Shown piece by piece: positions 7,520-14,889 of a stretch of 18,534 bases of DNA. Origin of the DNA: Porphyromonadaceae bacterium UBA3327 (lineage in GTDB: Bacteria; Bacteroidota; Bacteroidia; Bacteroidales; Muribaculaceae); the NCBI GenBank assembly GCA_002361155.1, contig DERZ01000050.1:1-18534 (forward strand), given 5' to 3'. The notes beneath the pieces were generated by a model. The model saw only the letters and a list, made by a program, of their open reading frames with translations. It was not told where the DNA came from and searched no databases. Made by a program: the position numbers and the translations under genes. Position 1 is the first letter of the stretch, and every line of letters starts with the position of its first letter.

Positions 7520-8470
7520 ATGAAAAAAAAAGATCTCAAGATAGTGTTTTTCGGCACACCGGAATTCGCGGTGGCCAGCCTTGACCGCCTTGTGGAGGAG
7601 GGCTATGACGTAGAGGCCGTGGTGACAATGCCCGACAAGACTGCAGGACGAGGCCATAGGCTGATACAGAGCGACGTAAAGAAATATGCGGAGGCTCATG
7701 GTCTCGAAGTGCTCCAGCCGGATAAGCTTCGGGCCGAGAACTTTCTGACCCGGCTAAGTGAGATTGACGCCGACCTCTTCATTGTGATAGCTTTCCGTAT
7801 GCTTCCCGAGGCGGTATGGGCGATGCCACGGCTGGGAACATTCAATCTGCATGCCTCTGTGCTCCCCGCGTACAGAGGGGCGGCTCCCATCAACCGTGCG
7901 ATCATGAACGGAGAGACTGAAACTGGAATCACCACTTTCTTCCTCAACCATGAAATCGACAAGGGTGACATAATCGACGTGAGGAAAACGGAGATATCGC
8001 CTGAGGACAACGCCGGAACGCTCCACGACCGACTTATGACGATGGGCGCCGATATGGTGGCCGAAACCGTAGGCAAAATCTGCGACGGCACGTTGACCAC
8101 GCGCCCGCAGCCGGCAGGGGAATTTGTTCCCGCGCCTAAGATATTCCGCGAAGACTGCGCCATAAAATGGGATTCCCCCACTGCCGAAATTCACAATCAT
8201 ATCAGAGGACTAAGTCCCTACCCGGCGGCATTCTCTACTCTTAAGGACGAGGCAGGACGGACATTCGACGTCAAGATTCTGACATCGGCCGTGTCCGATG
8301 ACGCTCCCGGCGGACTCGCACCGGGAGAAACCGAGGTAAGGGGACGCCGCCTTTTCGCGGGAACATCCGACAGTGCCATTGAGATTCTTGAGCTCCAGCC
8401 GTCGGGAAAGAAAAGGATGGACGCCTCGTCATTCCTGCTCGGATATCATCCGGCAAGATTCCTTATGTAG
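7520..8470 (+). CDS. fmt: Methionyl-tRNA formyltransferase
   Basis: It formylates initiator Met-tRNA with 10-formyltetrahydrofolate. From ATG 7520 the protein is 316 residues, the normal length. The frame also opens at GTG 7493, but MKKKDLKIVFFGTPEFA is the standard N terminus. The catalytic formyltransferase domain (about 1-205) shows FFGTPEFA, the basic loop TAGRGHRL that contacts the tRNA acceptor, and the catalytic residues N109 and H111 (NLHASVLPAYRGAAPI) and D147 (HEIDKGD). These match N106, H108 and D144 of the E. coli enzyme. The C-terminal tRNA-binding barrel (about 215-316) includes IRGLSPYPAAF. It lies 9 bases before menD. The usual partner def is not adjacent. The function is not in doubt. 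Confidence 0.97.
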   Translation: MKKKDLKIVFFGTPEFAVASLDRLVEEGYDVEAVVTMPDKTAGRGHRLIQSDVKKYAEAHGLEVLQPDKLRAENFLTRLSEIDADLFIVIAFRMLPEAVWAMPRLGTFNLHASVLPAYRGAAPINRAIMNGETETGITTFFLNHEIDKGDIIDVRKTEISPEDNAGTLHDRLMTMGADMVAETVGKICDGTLTTRPQPAGEFVPAPKIFREDCAIKWDSPTAEIHNHIRGLSPYPAAFSTLKDEAGRTFDVKILTSAVSDDAPGGLAPGETEVRGRRLFAGTSDSAIEILELQPSGKKRMDASSFLLGYHPARFLM

Positions 8471-8479
8471 CATTAAAAA

Positions 8480-10219
8480 ATGGAATATCCCGCATCATAC
8501 CGTGACACAGCCGACTGCGGATGCAGTCAGCTTATGGATGTACTTGCGGCCCGCGGCGTGAAGACAATAGTCCTGTCGCCAGGCAGCAGGAACACACCAC
8601 TGATGATTGCCTGCGCAGCTCGCCCGGAGCTGAAGAAGCACCTGGTGACCGACGAACGCACCGCAGCGTTCATGGCTCTGGGCATCGCTATGGTGTCCCG
8701 CAATCCGGTGGCAATAGCCTGTACGTCCGGTACCGCACTCTACAACTACGCGCCGGCGGTGGCAGAGGCATTCTACCAGCAGATTCCCCTGATTGTGATA
8801 TCCGCGGACAGACCAGGACAATGGATCGATCAGGACGATTCACAGACTCTCAGGCAGTTCCGAAGCCTTGAGAACATAGTAAAGAAAAGTTTCGACATTC
8901 CGGTGTGGGACCCGGCACCGATACCGTGCGCCAACGGCAGATTCCGCTCGGAGGGGGAATGGGCGGCAAACCGTCTTGTCAACGAGGCCATTACAGTGGC
9001 CACGACAGGACGTCCGGGACCGGTGCATATCAACATCCAGTTCGCCAATCCGCTCGAAGCGACAGTATCGCGCGACTGCACGCCGCCGAGAACCGTCGAG
9101 ACCATAACGGACACATCCGGCATTCCATCAAAGATTTCGGAAGAGCTCGCCGGCAGACTCGCTGACAAGCGCGTGTTGCTTGTTGCCGGGTTCATGCTTC
9201 CTGACAACATGCTCAACCGCGCCATAGCTGATTTTGCAACCCTCCCCAATGTCTGTGTTCTGTGCGAGACCCTCTCCAACCTGCATCTTGACGGCACCCC
9301 CTACATGATAGACGGAATAATGACCGCCATGTCGCCCGAATGGCGGCGGCGCCTCGCTCCCGACATAGTCATAAGCATCGGAGGCGCTCTCGTGTCGAGG
9401 ATGCTGAAGGATTTCCTACGCAGCTGCGAAGGGGTGCGTCACTGGACGCTCGCCGACACACCTGAAGGGATGGACTGCTTTCAGCATCTCGCACTCCATG
9501 CCGACATCGAACCGCTCTCTTTCATACGTGGAATAACACGCGCGCTGAGAAAGCATTTCCGCAAAAATCCCGGAATCTCCCCGGCATACGGAGAAGAGTG
9601 GAGGAGACTCCGGGAATGCATTTCGGAAGACTATGACAAACGGTTGCGCGCCAGCGGATGGACAGAACTCACAGCTCTCGACATAGTTTTCAAAAGCATA
9701 CCGCCGCACTACAACCTGTTTCTGTCAAACGGTACCTGCGTGCGTTATGCGCAACTAAGTCTGGAACGGCTTCCACACGCCTGCTACGGCAACCGGGGTG
9801 TATCGGGCATAGAGGGAACAAACGCCACGGCACTCGGATGCGCCATGTCTTACGGAGGGAAGACCCTGCTTGTGACCGGAGACATGTCGTTCGCCTATTC
9901 TCCCCAGATAATGGGCCTTTCCGACGGGGTACCGCTCAATATCATCGTGGTCAGCAACGATGGCGGCGGCATATTCAGATTCATCCGCACCACCCGCGAC
10001 CTCGACATCCGCGAAGAATATTTCTGCGCGCCGCCCGTACTTCCCCTCAAGGCGCTGGCTGAGGCGTACGGATGGAAACATCTATGCGCCGAAAACGAAG
10101 AAGAACTCCGCAAGGGGCTGCATGAACTTTATTCCGGAGAACATCTGCTGTTGGAAATCAAGGCCGATCCGCAGAAAAGCGCGGATGCGCTGACAGAATT
10201 TCTCTCTCCAAAACATTAA
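8480..10219 (+). CDS. menD: 2-succinyl-5-enolpyruvyl-6-hydroxy-3-cyclohexene-1-carboxylate (SEPHCHC) synthase
   Basis: This thiamine-diphosphate enzyme joins isochorismate and 2-oxoglutarate, the first committed step of the classical menaquinone pathway. The 579-residue length is normal. The N-terminal TPP-pyrimidine domain has LSPGSRNTPL and DERTAAFMALG, with E59 as the cofactor-activating glutamate. ADRP and DDSQTLRQF follow. The C-terminal TPP-PP domain has GNRGVSGIEGTNATALG and GDMSF...NDGGGIF, the Mg-diphosphate motif. The product is used by MenC two genes downstream. The gene begins 9 bases after fmt, with no promoter visible between, so it is probably read from the same transcript. A menF (isochorismate synthase), which often precedes menD in relatives, is not in the window. 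Confidence 0.97.
   Translation: MEYPASYRDTADCGCSQLMDVLAARGVKTIVLSPGSRNTPLMIACAARPELKKHLVTDERTAAFMALGIAMVSRNPVAIACTSGTALYNYAPAVAEAFYQQIPLIVISADRPGQWIDQDDSQTLRQFRSLENIVKKSFDIPVWDPAPIPCANGRFRSEGEWAANRLVNEAITVATTGRPGPVHINIQFANPLEATVSRDCTPPRTVETITDTSGIPSKISEELAGRLADKRVLLVAGFMLPDNMLNRAIADFATLPNVCVLCETLSNLHLDGTPYMIDGIMTAMSPEWRRRLAPDIVISIGGALVSRMLKDFLRSCEGVRHWTLADTPEGMDCFQHLALHADIEPLSFIRGITRALRKHFRKNPGISPAYGEEWRRLRECISEDYDKRLRASGWTELTALDIVFKSIPPHYNLFLSNGTCVRYAQLSLERLPHACYGNRGVSGIEGTNATALGCAMSYGGKTLLVTGDMSFAYSPQIMGLSDGVPLNIIVVSNDGGGIFRFIRTTRDLDIREEYFCAPPVLPLKALAEAYGWKHLCAENEEELRKGLHELYSGEHLLLEIKADPQKSADALTEFLSPKH
8509..8532 (+). repeat. Hairpin in the first codons of menD
   Basis: GACTGC (8513-8518) and GCAGTC (8523-8528) enclose a GGAT loop. 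The stem extends outward past one C/A mismatch by AGC/GCT, giving nine pairs. It starts 30 bases into menD and could tune translation, but it overlaps coding sequence and may be chance. Confidence 0.3.
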
Positions 10220-10243
10220 TATAGGCAAAATATATACATCAAC

Positions 10244-11059
10244 ATGTACGACTGGAAAAAAATAAAAGACTATGAGGATATTCTCTTCGAGAACTTCGAG
10301 GGAATAGCGAAGATAACCATCAACCGACCCGAGGTGTACAACGCGTTCCGCCCCAAAACCAACGAGGAGATGCTCGATGCGTTCCGCATCTGCCGGGAGC
10401 GCAGCGACATGGGAGTCATCGTTCTGACCGGAGCGGGCGACAAGGCCTTCTGCAGCGGCGGCGACCAGAATGTGAAGGGAAACGGGGGCTACATAGGCGA
10501 AGACGGTGTGCCGAGGCTAAATGTGCTCGATCTGCACCAGATGATACGATCCATTCCTAAACCGGTGATCGCCATGGTGAACGGGTACTCCATCGGCGGG
10601 GGCAATGTGTTGCAGGTGGTGTGCGACCTCTCTATCGCTTCCGAAAACGCCCGCTTCGGACAGACCGGACCGAAGGTAGGAAGTTTCGACGGAGGATTCG
10701 GCGCATCCTATCTGGCCCGCTGCGTAGGCCAGAAGAAAGCACGCGAGATATGGTTCCTCTGCAAACAGTATACCGCCCAGGAGGCCCTGGAGATGGGAAT
10801 GGTAAACACAGTAGTCCCATTCGACAGACTTGAAGAGACAACAGTGGAATGGTGCCGCACCATCCTGAAACGTTCCCCGTTAGCAATACGCATGATCAAG
10901 CGCGCCCTCAACGCAGAACTCGACGGTCAGCACGGACTGATGCAGTTCGCCGGCGACGCCACACTCCTTTATTACACAATGGAAGAAGCCCAGGAAGGCA
11001 AGAACGCTTTCCTCGAAAAAAGGGATCCCGATTTCGACAGATTCCCCAAATTTCCCTAA
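10244..11059 (+). CDS. menB: 1,4-dihydroxy-2-naphthoyl-CoA synthase
   Basis: A crotonase-fold enzyme that closes the naphthoquinol ring, converting o-succinylbenzoyl-CoA to 1,4-dihydroxy-2-naphthoyl-CoA. The 271-residue length is typical. Motifs are [17 protein letters not shown] (N-terminal), [11 protein letters not shown] (oxyanion hole and CoA site), [33 protein letters not shown], and the C-terminal [21 protein letters not shown] (F, R and P residues that close the active site). The Gly of [12 protein letters not shown] replaces the Asp found in mycobacterial-type enzymes. That marks the bicarbonate-dependent (type I) class, in which bicarbonate serves as the catalytic base; this class assignment comes from family knowledge. 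It starts 24 bases after menD and lies 32 bases before menC, in an operon order menD-B-C-E common in Bacteroidota. Confidence 0.97.
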   Translation: MYDWKKIKDYEDILFENFEGIAKITINRPEVYNAFRPKTNEEMLDAFRICRERSDMGVIVLTGAGDKAFCSGGDQNVKGNGGYIGEDGVPRLNVLDLHQMIRSIPKPVIAMVNGYSIGGGNVLQVVCDLSIASENARFGQTGPKVGSFDGGFGASYLARCVGQKKAREIWFLCKQYTAQEALEMGMVNTVVPFDRLEETTVEWCRTILKRSPLAIRMIKRALNAELDGQHGLMQFAGDATLLYYTMEEAQEGKNAFLEKRDPDFDRFPKFP

Positions 11060-11091
11060 GACCATCCGAATTCCTGATCCGATATAACTGA

Positions 11092-12150
11092 ATGAGACTG
11101 CAATTCGCTCCATACATGCTTGAATTCAAGCAGCCTGCCGGGACATCACGGGGAACTTACACCGAAAAGATCACATGCTTCCTGCGTCTTTTCGACGAGG
11201 CCGACCCGTCATGCTTCGGACTCGGAGAAGCCGCAGTGTTTCCAGGTCTGTCGCCGGAAGCCGACGACAGGTATTTCTACAAGCTCATGGAACTCCAGGC
11301 CAACGTAAGGCTTGGAATACCTACCGACCTGCGACGGTTTCCCTCGCTGCAGTTCGGCTTCGAACAGGCCATACGGGATTTCTCGGGAGGGGGACAACGC
11401 ACATACTTCAACTCGGCCTTCCTGCTCGGAGAGGAGAGCCTGGAAATCAACGGACTCGTATGGATGGGCGATTACGATACGATGATAGAGCGGATCGAGG
11501 AGAAACTCACGGCTAGATTCCACTGTATCAAGCTTAAAATCGGGGCGATCGACTGGAAAAAGGAGGTGGATATGATCGAATATATCCGCAACAGATATGA
11601 CCGGTCAAAGATCGAAATACGCGTTGACGCCAACGGCGGCTTCACTATGGACAACGCGTTGCCCAGGCTGAAACGCCTCGCCGACCTCGACGTGCACAGT
11701 ATCGAACAGCCCATCAAGGCAGGAAATCCTGCCTTGATGAAATTCCTGTGCGAGATCTCCCCTCTCCCCATAGCACTTGACGAGGAACTTATCGGCAAGT
11801 ATACCGTAGAAGAGAAGCGAGCGACCATTGAGGAGATCCGTCCGGCATACATCGTATTGAAACCGGCTCTGACCGGAGGATTCTCCGGAGCGGAAGAGTG
11901 GATAAAGCTGGCCGAAGAGACCGGTACCGGATGGTGGATAACCTCATCCCTGGAGTCGAGTGTAGGTCTTGACGCCCTGGCTCAGTGGACGGCTACGCTG
12001 AAAACAAAAATGCCGCAGGGACTCGGCACCGGAGCGCTGTACAGGAACAACGCACCGGAGCAATTGCTGCTGGAGGGAGATCGGCTCAGCTACCGGCCCA
12101 GGACGGAAGAACTTAACGTATGGACAGAAAAACTGGAATGGAGAGAATGA
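11092..12150 (+). CDS. menC: o-Succinylbenzoate synthase
   Basis: An enolase-superfamily enzyme that dehydrates 2-succinyl-6-hydroxy-2,4-cyclohexadiene-1-carboxylate to o-succinylbenzoate. It has 352 residues with an N-terminal capping domain (about 1-100) and a barrel domain. Catalytic residues are visible: the KLK motif with K147 and K149, metal ligands D179 (RVDANGGF), E205 (SIEQPI) and D230 (ALDEELIG), and the second catalytic lysine K257 (VLKPALTGG). These match the E. coli MenC set K-x-K, D, E, D, K. Members of this family sometimes racemise N-acylamino acids, but placement between menB and menE settles the role. The last four bases overlap the menE start as ATGA. A 28-nt near-perfect palindrome lies just after the E205 motif and is listed separately. 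Confidence 0.96.
   Translation: MRLQFAPYMLEFKQPAGTSRGTYTEKITCFLRLFDEADPSCFGLGEAAVFPGLSPEADDRYFYKLMELQANVRLGIPTDLRRFPSLQFGFEQAIRDFSGGGQRTYFNSAFLLGEESLEINGLVWMGDYDTMIERIEEKLTARFHCIKLKIGAIDWKKEVDMIEYIRNRYDRSKIEIRVDANGGFTMDNALPRLKRLADLDVHSIEQPIKAGNPALMKFLCEISPLPIALDEELIGKYTVEEKRATIEEIRPAYIVLKPALTGGFSGAEEWIKLAEETGTGWWITSSLESSVGLDALAQWTATLKTKMPQGLGTGALYRNNAPEQLLLEGDRLSYRPRTEELNVWTEKLEWRE
11712..11739. repeat. 28-nt palindrome inside menC
   Basis: Perfect 13-base inverted arms, CATCAAGGCAGGA (11712-11724) and TCCTGCCTTGATG (11727-11739), are separated by only AA. In RNA this is a 12-bp stem with an AAAU loop. It encodes residues around IKAGNPALMK, directly after the metal-binding SIEQP segment. There is no T run on either side, so it is not a standard terminator. 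Confidence 0.9.
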
Positions 12151-13094
12151 CATACGAACAGTTTGCCGAAATGTGGGATGGCAACTCAGATTCCATCGAG
12201 TGCACCACTTCCGGATCCACCGGTACACCGAAATCGATTTTTCTGCCCAAACATGAGATGCGGCGTAGCGCGCGGCGCACGATAGATTTCTTCGGCGTAA
12301 GCCGCGACTCACTTCTGTACAGTTGCATCTCTCCGGATTATATCGGAGGGAAAATGCAGTTTGTCAGGTGCCGCGAGGCCGGATGCCGTTTCGCCTACGA
12401 GAAGCCATCCAACACTCCCTTGGCGGGGTACTCCGGAGGCAGAATCGATCTAGTGTCGGTGGTGCCGTCGCAAATGCTGTACATCGCCGGACTTCGCAAC
12501 CTGCCGGACGTGGGCGCCTACCTGGTGGGAGGAGGGCCGGTACACGACAAACTACGCAAAATAATTGCGGCACGCGGAATCCGGGCATACGAGACTTACG
12601 GAATGACCGAGACAGCCTCGCATATAGCAATAAGAAGGATATCGGATCCGGAGGAAACATTCAGGATTCTTCCGGGAATCAGCATTTCCACCTCAGGCGA
12701 CGGCTGCCTGAAGATTGATATCGAGGGATGGCAGAGTATCGTCACAAACGACATTGTCCGGATGGATACTCCAGAGACTTTCACAATAAGAGGAAGGGCC
12801 GACAACGTGATAATATCGGGCGGATTGAAAGTGCATCCCGAGGAAGTGGAAGCAAAAATCCGCTCACTCACGGGGATGGAATGTATGGTGAGTTCCGAGT
12901 CCGACGAGAAATGGGGCGAACGAGTGGTGCTCACCCTTGAACCGGATGGAAAAACCGGAATGGAGCCGGGTGAAATTATCAATAAAACCGTAAAATTGCT
13001 CAGGGGGCATGTCGCACCGCACGAATTCCCCAAGATTATACACATCGGGACTCTTCCACGCACCGCCAATGGAAAATTGCAACGGCAATTGTAA
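12147..13094 (+). CDS. menE: o-Succinylbenzoate-CoA ligase, compact form
   Basis: An adenylate-forming enzyme that activates o-succinylbenzoate with ATP and CoA, giving the MenB substrate. Chosen start is ATG 12147, which overlaps the menC stop as ATGA, the usual coupling geometry; it gives 315 residues. The frame also has ATGs at 12138 and 12120, which would overlap menC by up to 31 bases and add 9 residues. Motifs are the P-loop TTSGSTGTPK (20-29), YETYGMTETASH (A5), GRADNVIISGGLKVHPEEVE (A8 and hinge), and the C-terminal RTANGKLQRQL with the catalytic lysine (A10). The P-loop sits at about residue 20, whereas most adenylating enzymes have 100 or more residues before it. The N-terminal subdomain is therefore largely absent, although all catalytic motifs are intact and the reading frame is unbroken. 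Confidence 0.93.
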   Translation: MTYEQFAEMWDGNSDSIECTTSGSTGTPKSIFLPKHEMRRSARRTIDFFGVSRDSLLYSCISPDYIGGKMQFVRCREAGCRFAYEKPSNTPLAGYSGGRIDLVSVVPSQMLYIAGLRNLPDVGAYLVGGGPVHDKLRKIIAARGIRAYETYGMTETASHIAIRRISDPEETFRILPGISISTSGDGCLKIDIEGWQSIVTNDIVRMDTPETFTIRGRADNVIISGGLKVHPEEVEAKIRSLTGMECMVSSESDEKWGERVVLTLEPDGKTGMEPGEIINKTVKLLRGHVAPHEFPKIIHIGTLPRTANGKLQRQL

Positions 13095-13106
13095 AGTGTC
13101 TTTTTT
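13075..13106 (+). terminator. Weak terminator candidate at the end of menE
   Basis: AATTGC (13075-13080) and GCAATT (13085-13090) form a 6-bp stem with an AACG loop, overlapping the last codons of menE. A run of six T follows at 13101-13106, ten bases beyond the stem. The spacing is longer than in a classic intrinsic terminator, so this is only a candidate end for the long plus-strand operon. Confidence 0.3.
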
Positions 13107-13230
13107 AAATCAGTTGTACGTTAAGAGTGTTTAATAACAAAAGCCACCTGGAAGCAGTTTTTTTACGATTTATTCCGCACATTCGGGCATGAGAATCAAT
13201 TATTTTCTTCGCCAATTGAAGTTTTTTTTG

Positions 13231-13238
13231 TAATTTTG
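13231..13238 (+). promoter_or_regulatory. -7 box of the Crp/Fnr-type regulator gene
   Basis: TAATTTTG is a perfect -7 box match, followed by an AT-rich leader of about 45 bases before the start codon. No clean TTTG element is found 19-21 bases upstream. An AT-rich region with a T8 run (13222-13229) lies immediately before the box. The TTG inside the box is in frame with the gene and should not be taken as its start. Confidence 0.55.
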
Positions 13239-13289
13239 CATAACATTGAAGTACTACACAACATAGTTATTAAACATAACATTAAGGAT

Positions 13290-13991
13290 ATGATAACTAA
13301 AAGCACTCTTGAGCGGATTATCGGAGATGACCTTTCAGAAATATGGAAAGCATTGACATCCGATGAAAAGCGGGTAGTGACCGACAACTTCAAGTATGAG
13401 CGTTACAAGAAGAACCAGATGATATATGCGGAGTCGGAGACACCCGAAAATCTCTACTGTCTGCTGGAGGGAAAAGTCAAACTCTTCAAGAGCGGCATCG
13501 GCGACCGGGTACAGATTCTGAGACTATACCGTCCGGTACAATATTTCGGCTACAGAGCCTATTTTGCAAACGAACCATACGTATCGTCAGCCCAGGCCAT
13601 CGAGCCGAGCGTATTGGGAATAATCCCGATGAAAGTTGTGGATAAGCTGATCAGGTGCAACAACAATCTCGCCATGTTCTTTATCCATGAACTTTCCAGA
13701 AATCTCGGAGGGTCAGACACCAAGATAATCAATCTGACACAGAAGCATATCAGAGGCCGTCTCGCGGAATCGCTGCTGATGCTTGCCGACAAGTACGGAT
13801 ATGAGGATGATGACTGTACACTCAAGATATACATGAGCCGCGAGGATCTTGCCAATCTCTCCAATATGACCACCTCCAACGCAATACGGACACTTATGGC
13901 TTTCGTAAACGAAAAGCTCATTTTTGTGGACGGACGCCGTATCAGGATAATAAATGAATCTCAGCTCCGCAAGATTTCCAAATACGGATAA
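13290..13991 (+). CDS. Crp/Fnr-family transcriptional regulator
   Basis: From ATG 13290 the protein has 233 residues. The cNMP-binding-fold sensor domain (about 20-135) includes YCLLEGKVKLFKSG. The dimer helix follows (about 135-160), then a C-terminal winged helix-turn-helix (about 165-225) with MSREDLANLSNMTTSNAIRTLMAF and the wing IFVDGRRIRIIN. The phosphate-binding cassette reads YFGYRAYFANEPYVSSAQ and lacks the Glu and Arg that bind cAMP in Crp. There is no N-terminal cysteine cluster as in oxygen-sensing FNR, so the signal is unknown. It stands alone with its own promoter, between the men operon and the convergent lpx operon, and a strong hairpin ends its transcript. It may act on its neighbours, but the sequence does not show it. 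Confidence 0.9.
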   Translation: MITKSTLERIIGDDLSEIWKALTSDEKRVVTDNFKYERYKKNQMIYAESETPENLYCLLEGKVKLFKSGIGDRVQILRLYRPVQYFGYRAYFANEPYVSSAQAIEPSVLGIIPMKVVDKLIRCNNNLAMFFIHELSRNLGGSDTKIINLTQKHIRGRLAESLLMLADKYGYEDDDCTLKIYMSREDLANLSNMTTSNAIRTLMAFVNEKLIFVDGRRIRIINESQLRKISKYG

Positions 13992-14041
13992 TCTGTTTCA
14001 ATTCATAGTCGCGAAAAATATATAGCCAATATTCGGGGAAT

Positions 14042-14090
14042 ATAAAATAATTGAAGCACGCATTGATTATGCGTGCTTCAATTATTTTAT
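14042..14090. terminator. Bidirectional terminator hairpin between the regulator and lpxA
   Basis: Two perfectly complementary 22-base arms (14042-14063 and 14069-14090) enclose the loop TGATT. The core of the stem is GC-containing (GAAGCACGCAT / ATGCGTGCTTC). The outer part is A-rich on the left and T-rich on the right, so each strand has a U tract after the stem. It sits between two convergent genes, 50 bases past the regulator's stop and 22 bases past the lpxA stop, which suits a shared terminator. Confidence 0.9.
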
Positions 14091-14112
14091 CGCGGATTCC
14101 GTCGGGATATAC

Positions 14113-14886
14113 TCAGATCGCCGAACGGATCACGCCACGCTCCGAGTGCTCGATGAAATCGATGATCTCGTCACGGAGAGGCGATGCGGCACATGTATCA
14201 CGCACAAGTTTAACTGCATTTGTGATATTGAGATCGCTCAGGTAGAGGATTCTGTACACGTCATTAATGATTCGGATCTCCTCGTCGGTAAAATGGTTGC
14301 GGTGCAGACCGACAGAGTTGATTCCCACGTATGAGATAGGTTCTCTGGCAGCCTTGACAAAAGGAGGAATGTCCTTGTTGACCAACGCTCCGCCCTGAAG
14401 CATTATGTTTCTGCCAATGTGACAGAACTGATGGATCAGACTCCCTCCGCCGATCACGGCCGCGTCATCGATGCGGACTTCGCCCGCTATCTGACAGGCG
14501 TTCGACATGATGACTCTGTCGCCGAGACGACAGTCGTGCGCCACATGTGAATAGGCCATTATCAGACAGTTCTTTCCGATGACAGTCTTCCCTTTAGAGG
14601 CGGTTCCGCGGTTTACAGTGGTACATTCACGCAGTATGGTACCGTCGCCAATATAGACGAATGTCTCCTCACCCCGAAATTTGAGATCCTGGGGAATGCC
14701 GGAAATAACCGCACCGGGAAATATAGTGACACCCTCCCCGATTCTCGCGCCCGGGAACACAGTCACATTGCCGTAAATCTTGCAGTTGTCACCTATCTCG
14801 ACATCTTCATATATCGTGGTGAAATCACCTATCTCCACGTTACTCCCGATTTTAGCTTCAGGATGTACGTTATACAGATTTGCCAT
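14113..14886 (-). CDS. lpxA: UDP-N-acetylglucosamine acyltransferase
   Basis: It adds the 3-hydroxyacyl chain from acyl carrier protein to the 3-OH of UDP-GlcNAc, the first step of lipid A synthesis, in the cytoplasm. The 257-residue length is usual for LpxA. About ten left-handed beta-helix hexapeptide turns run from residue 8 to about 185 (for example IGSNVEIGDF and IGDNCKIYGNV), followed by a helical C-terminal domain with YRILY. The catalytic His is H117 in YSHVAHDC, the position of H125 in E. coli, and GIPQDLKFRGEET (about 63-75) is a typical LpxA signature. It starts 3 bases after the lpxC-fabZ stop, so it is the third gene of one operon. lpxB is not adjacent. Confidence 0.97.
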   Translation of the reverse strand: MANLYNVHPEAKIGSNVEIGDFTTIYEDVEIGDNCKIYGNVTVFPGARIGEGVTIFPGAVISGIPQDLKFRGEETFVYIGDGTILRECTTVNRGTASKGKTVIGKNCLIMAYSHVAHDCRLGDRVIMSNACQIAGEVRIDDAAVIGGGSLIHQFCHIGRNIMLQGGALVNKDIPPFVKAAREPISYVGINSVGLHRNHFTDEEIRIINDVYRILYLSDLNITNAVKLVRDTCAASPLRDEIIDFIEHSERGVIRSAI

Positions 14887-14889
14887 CTT

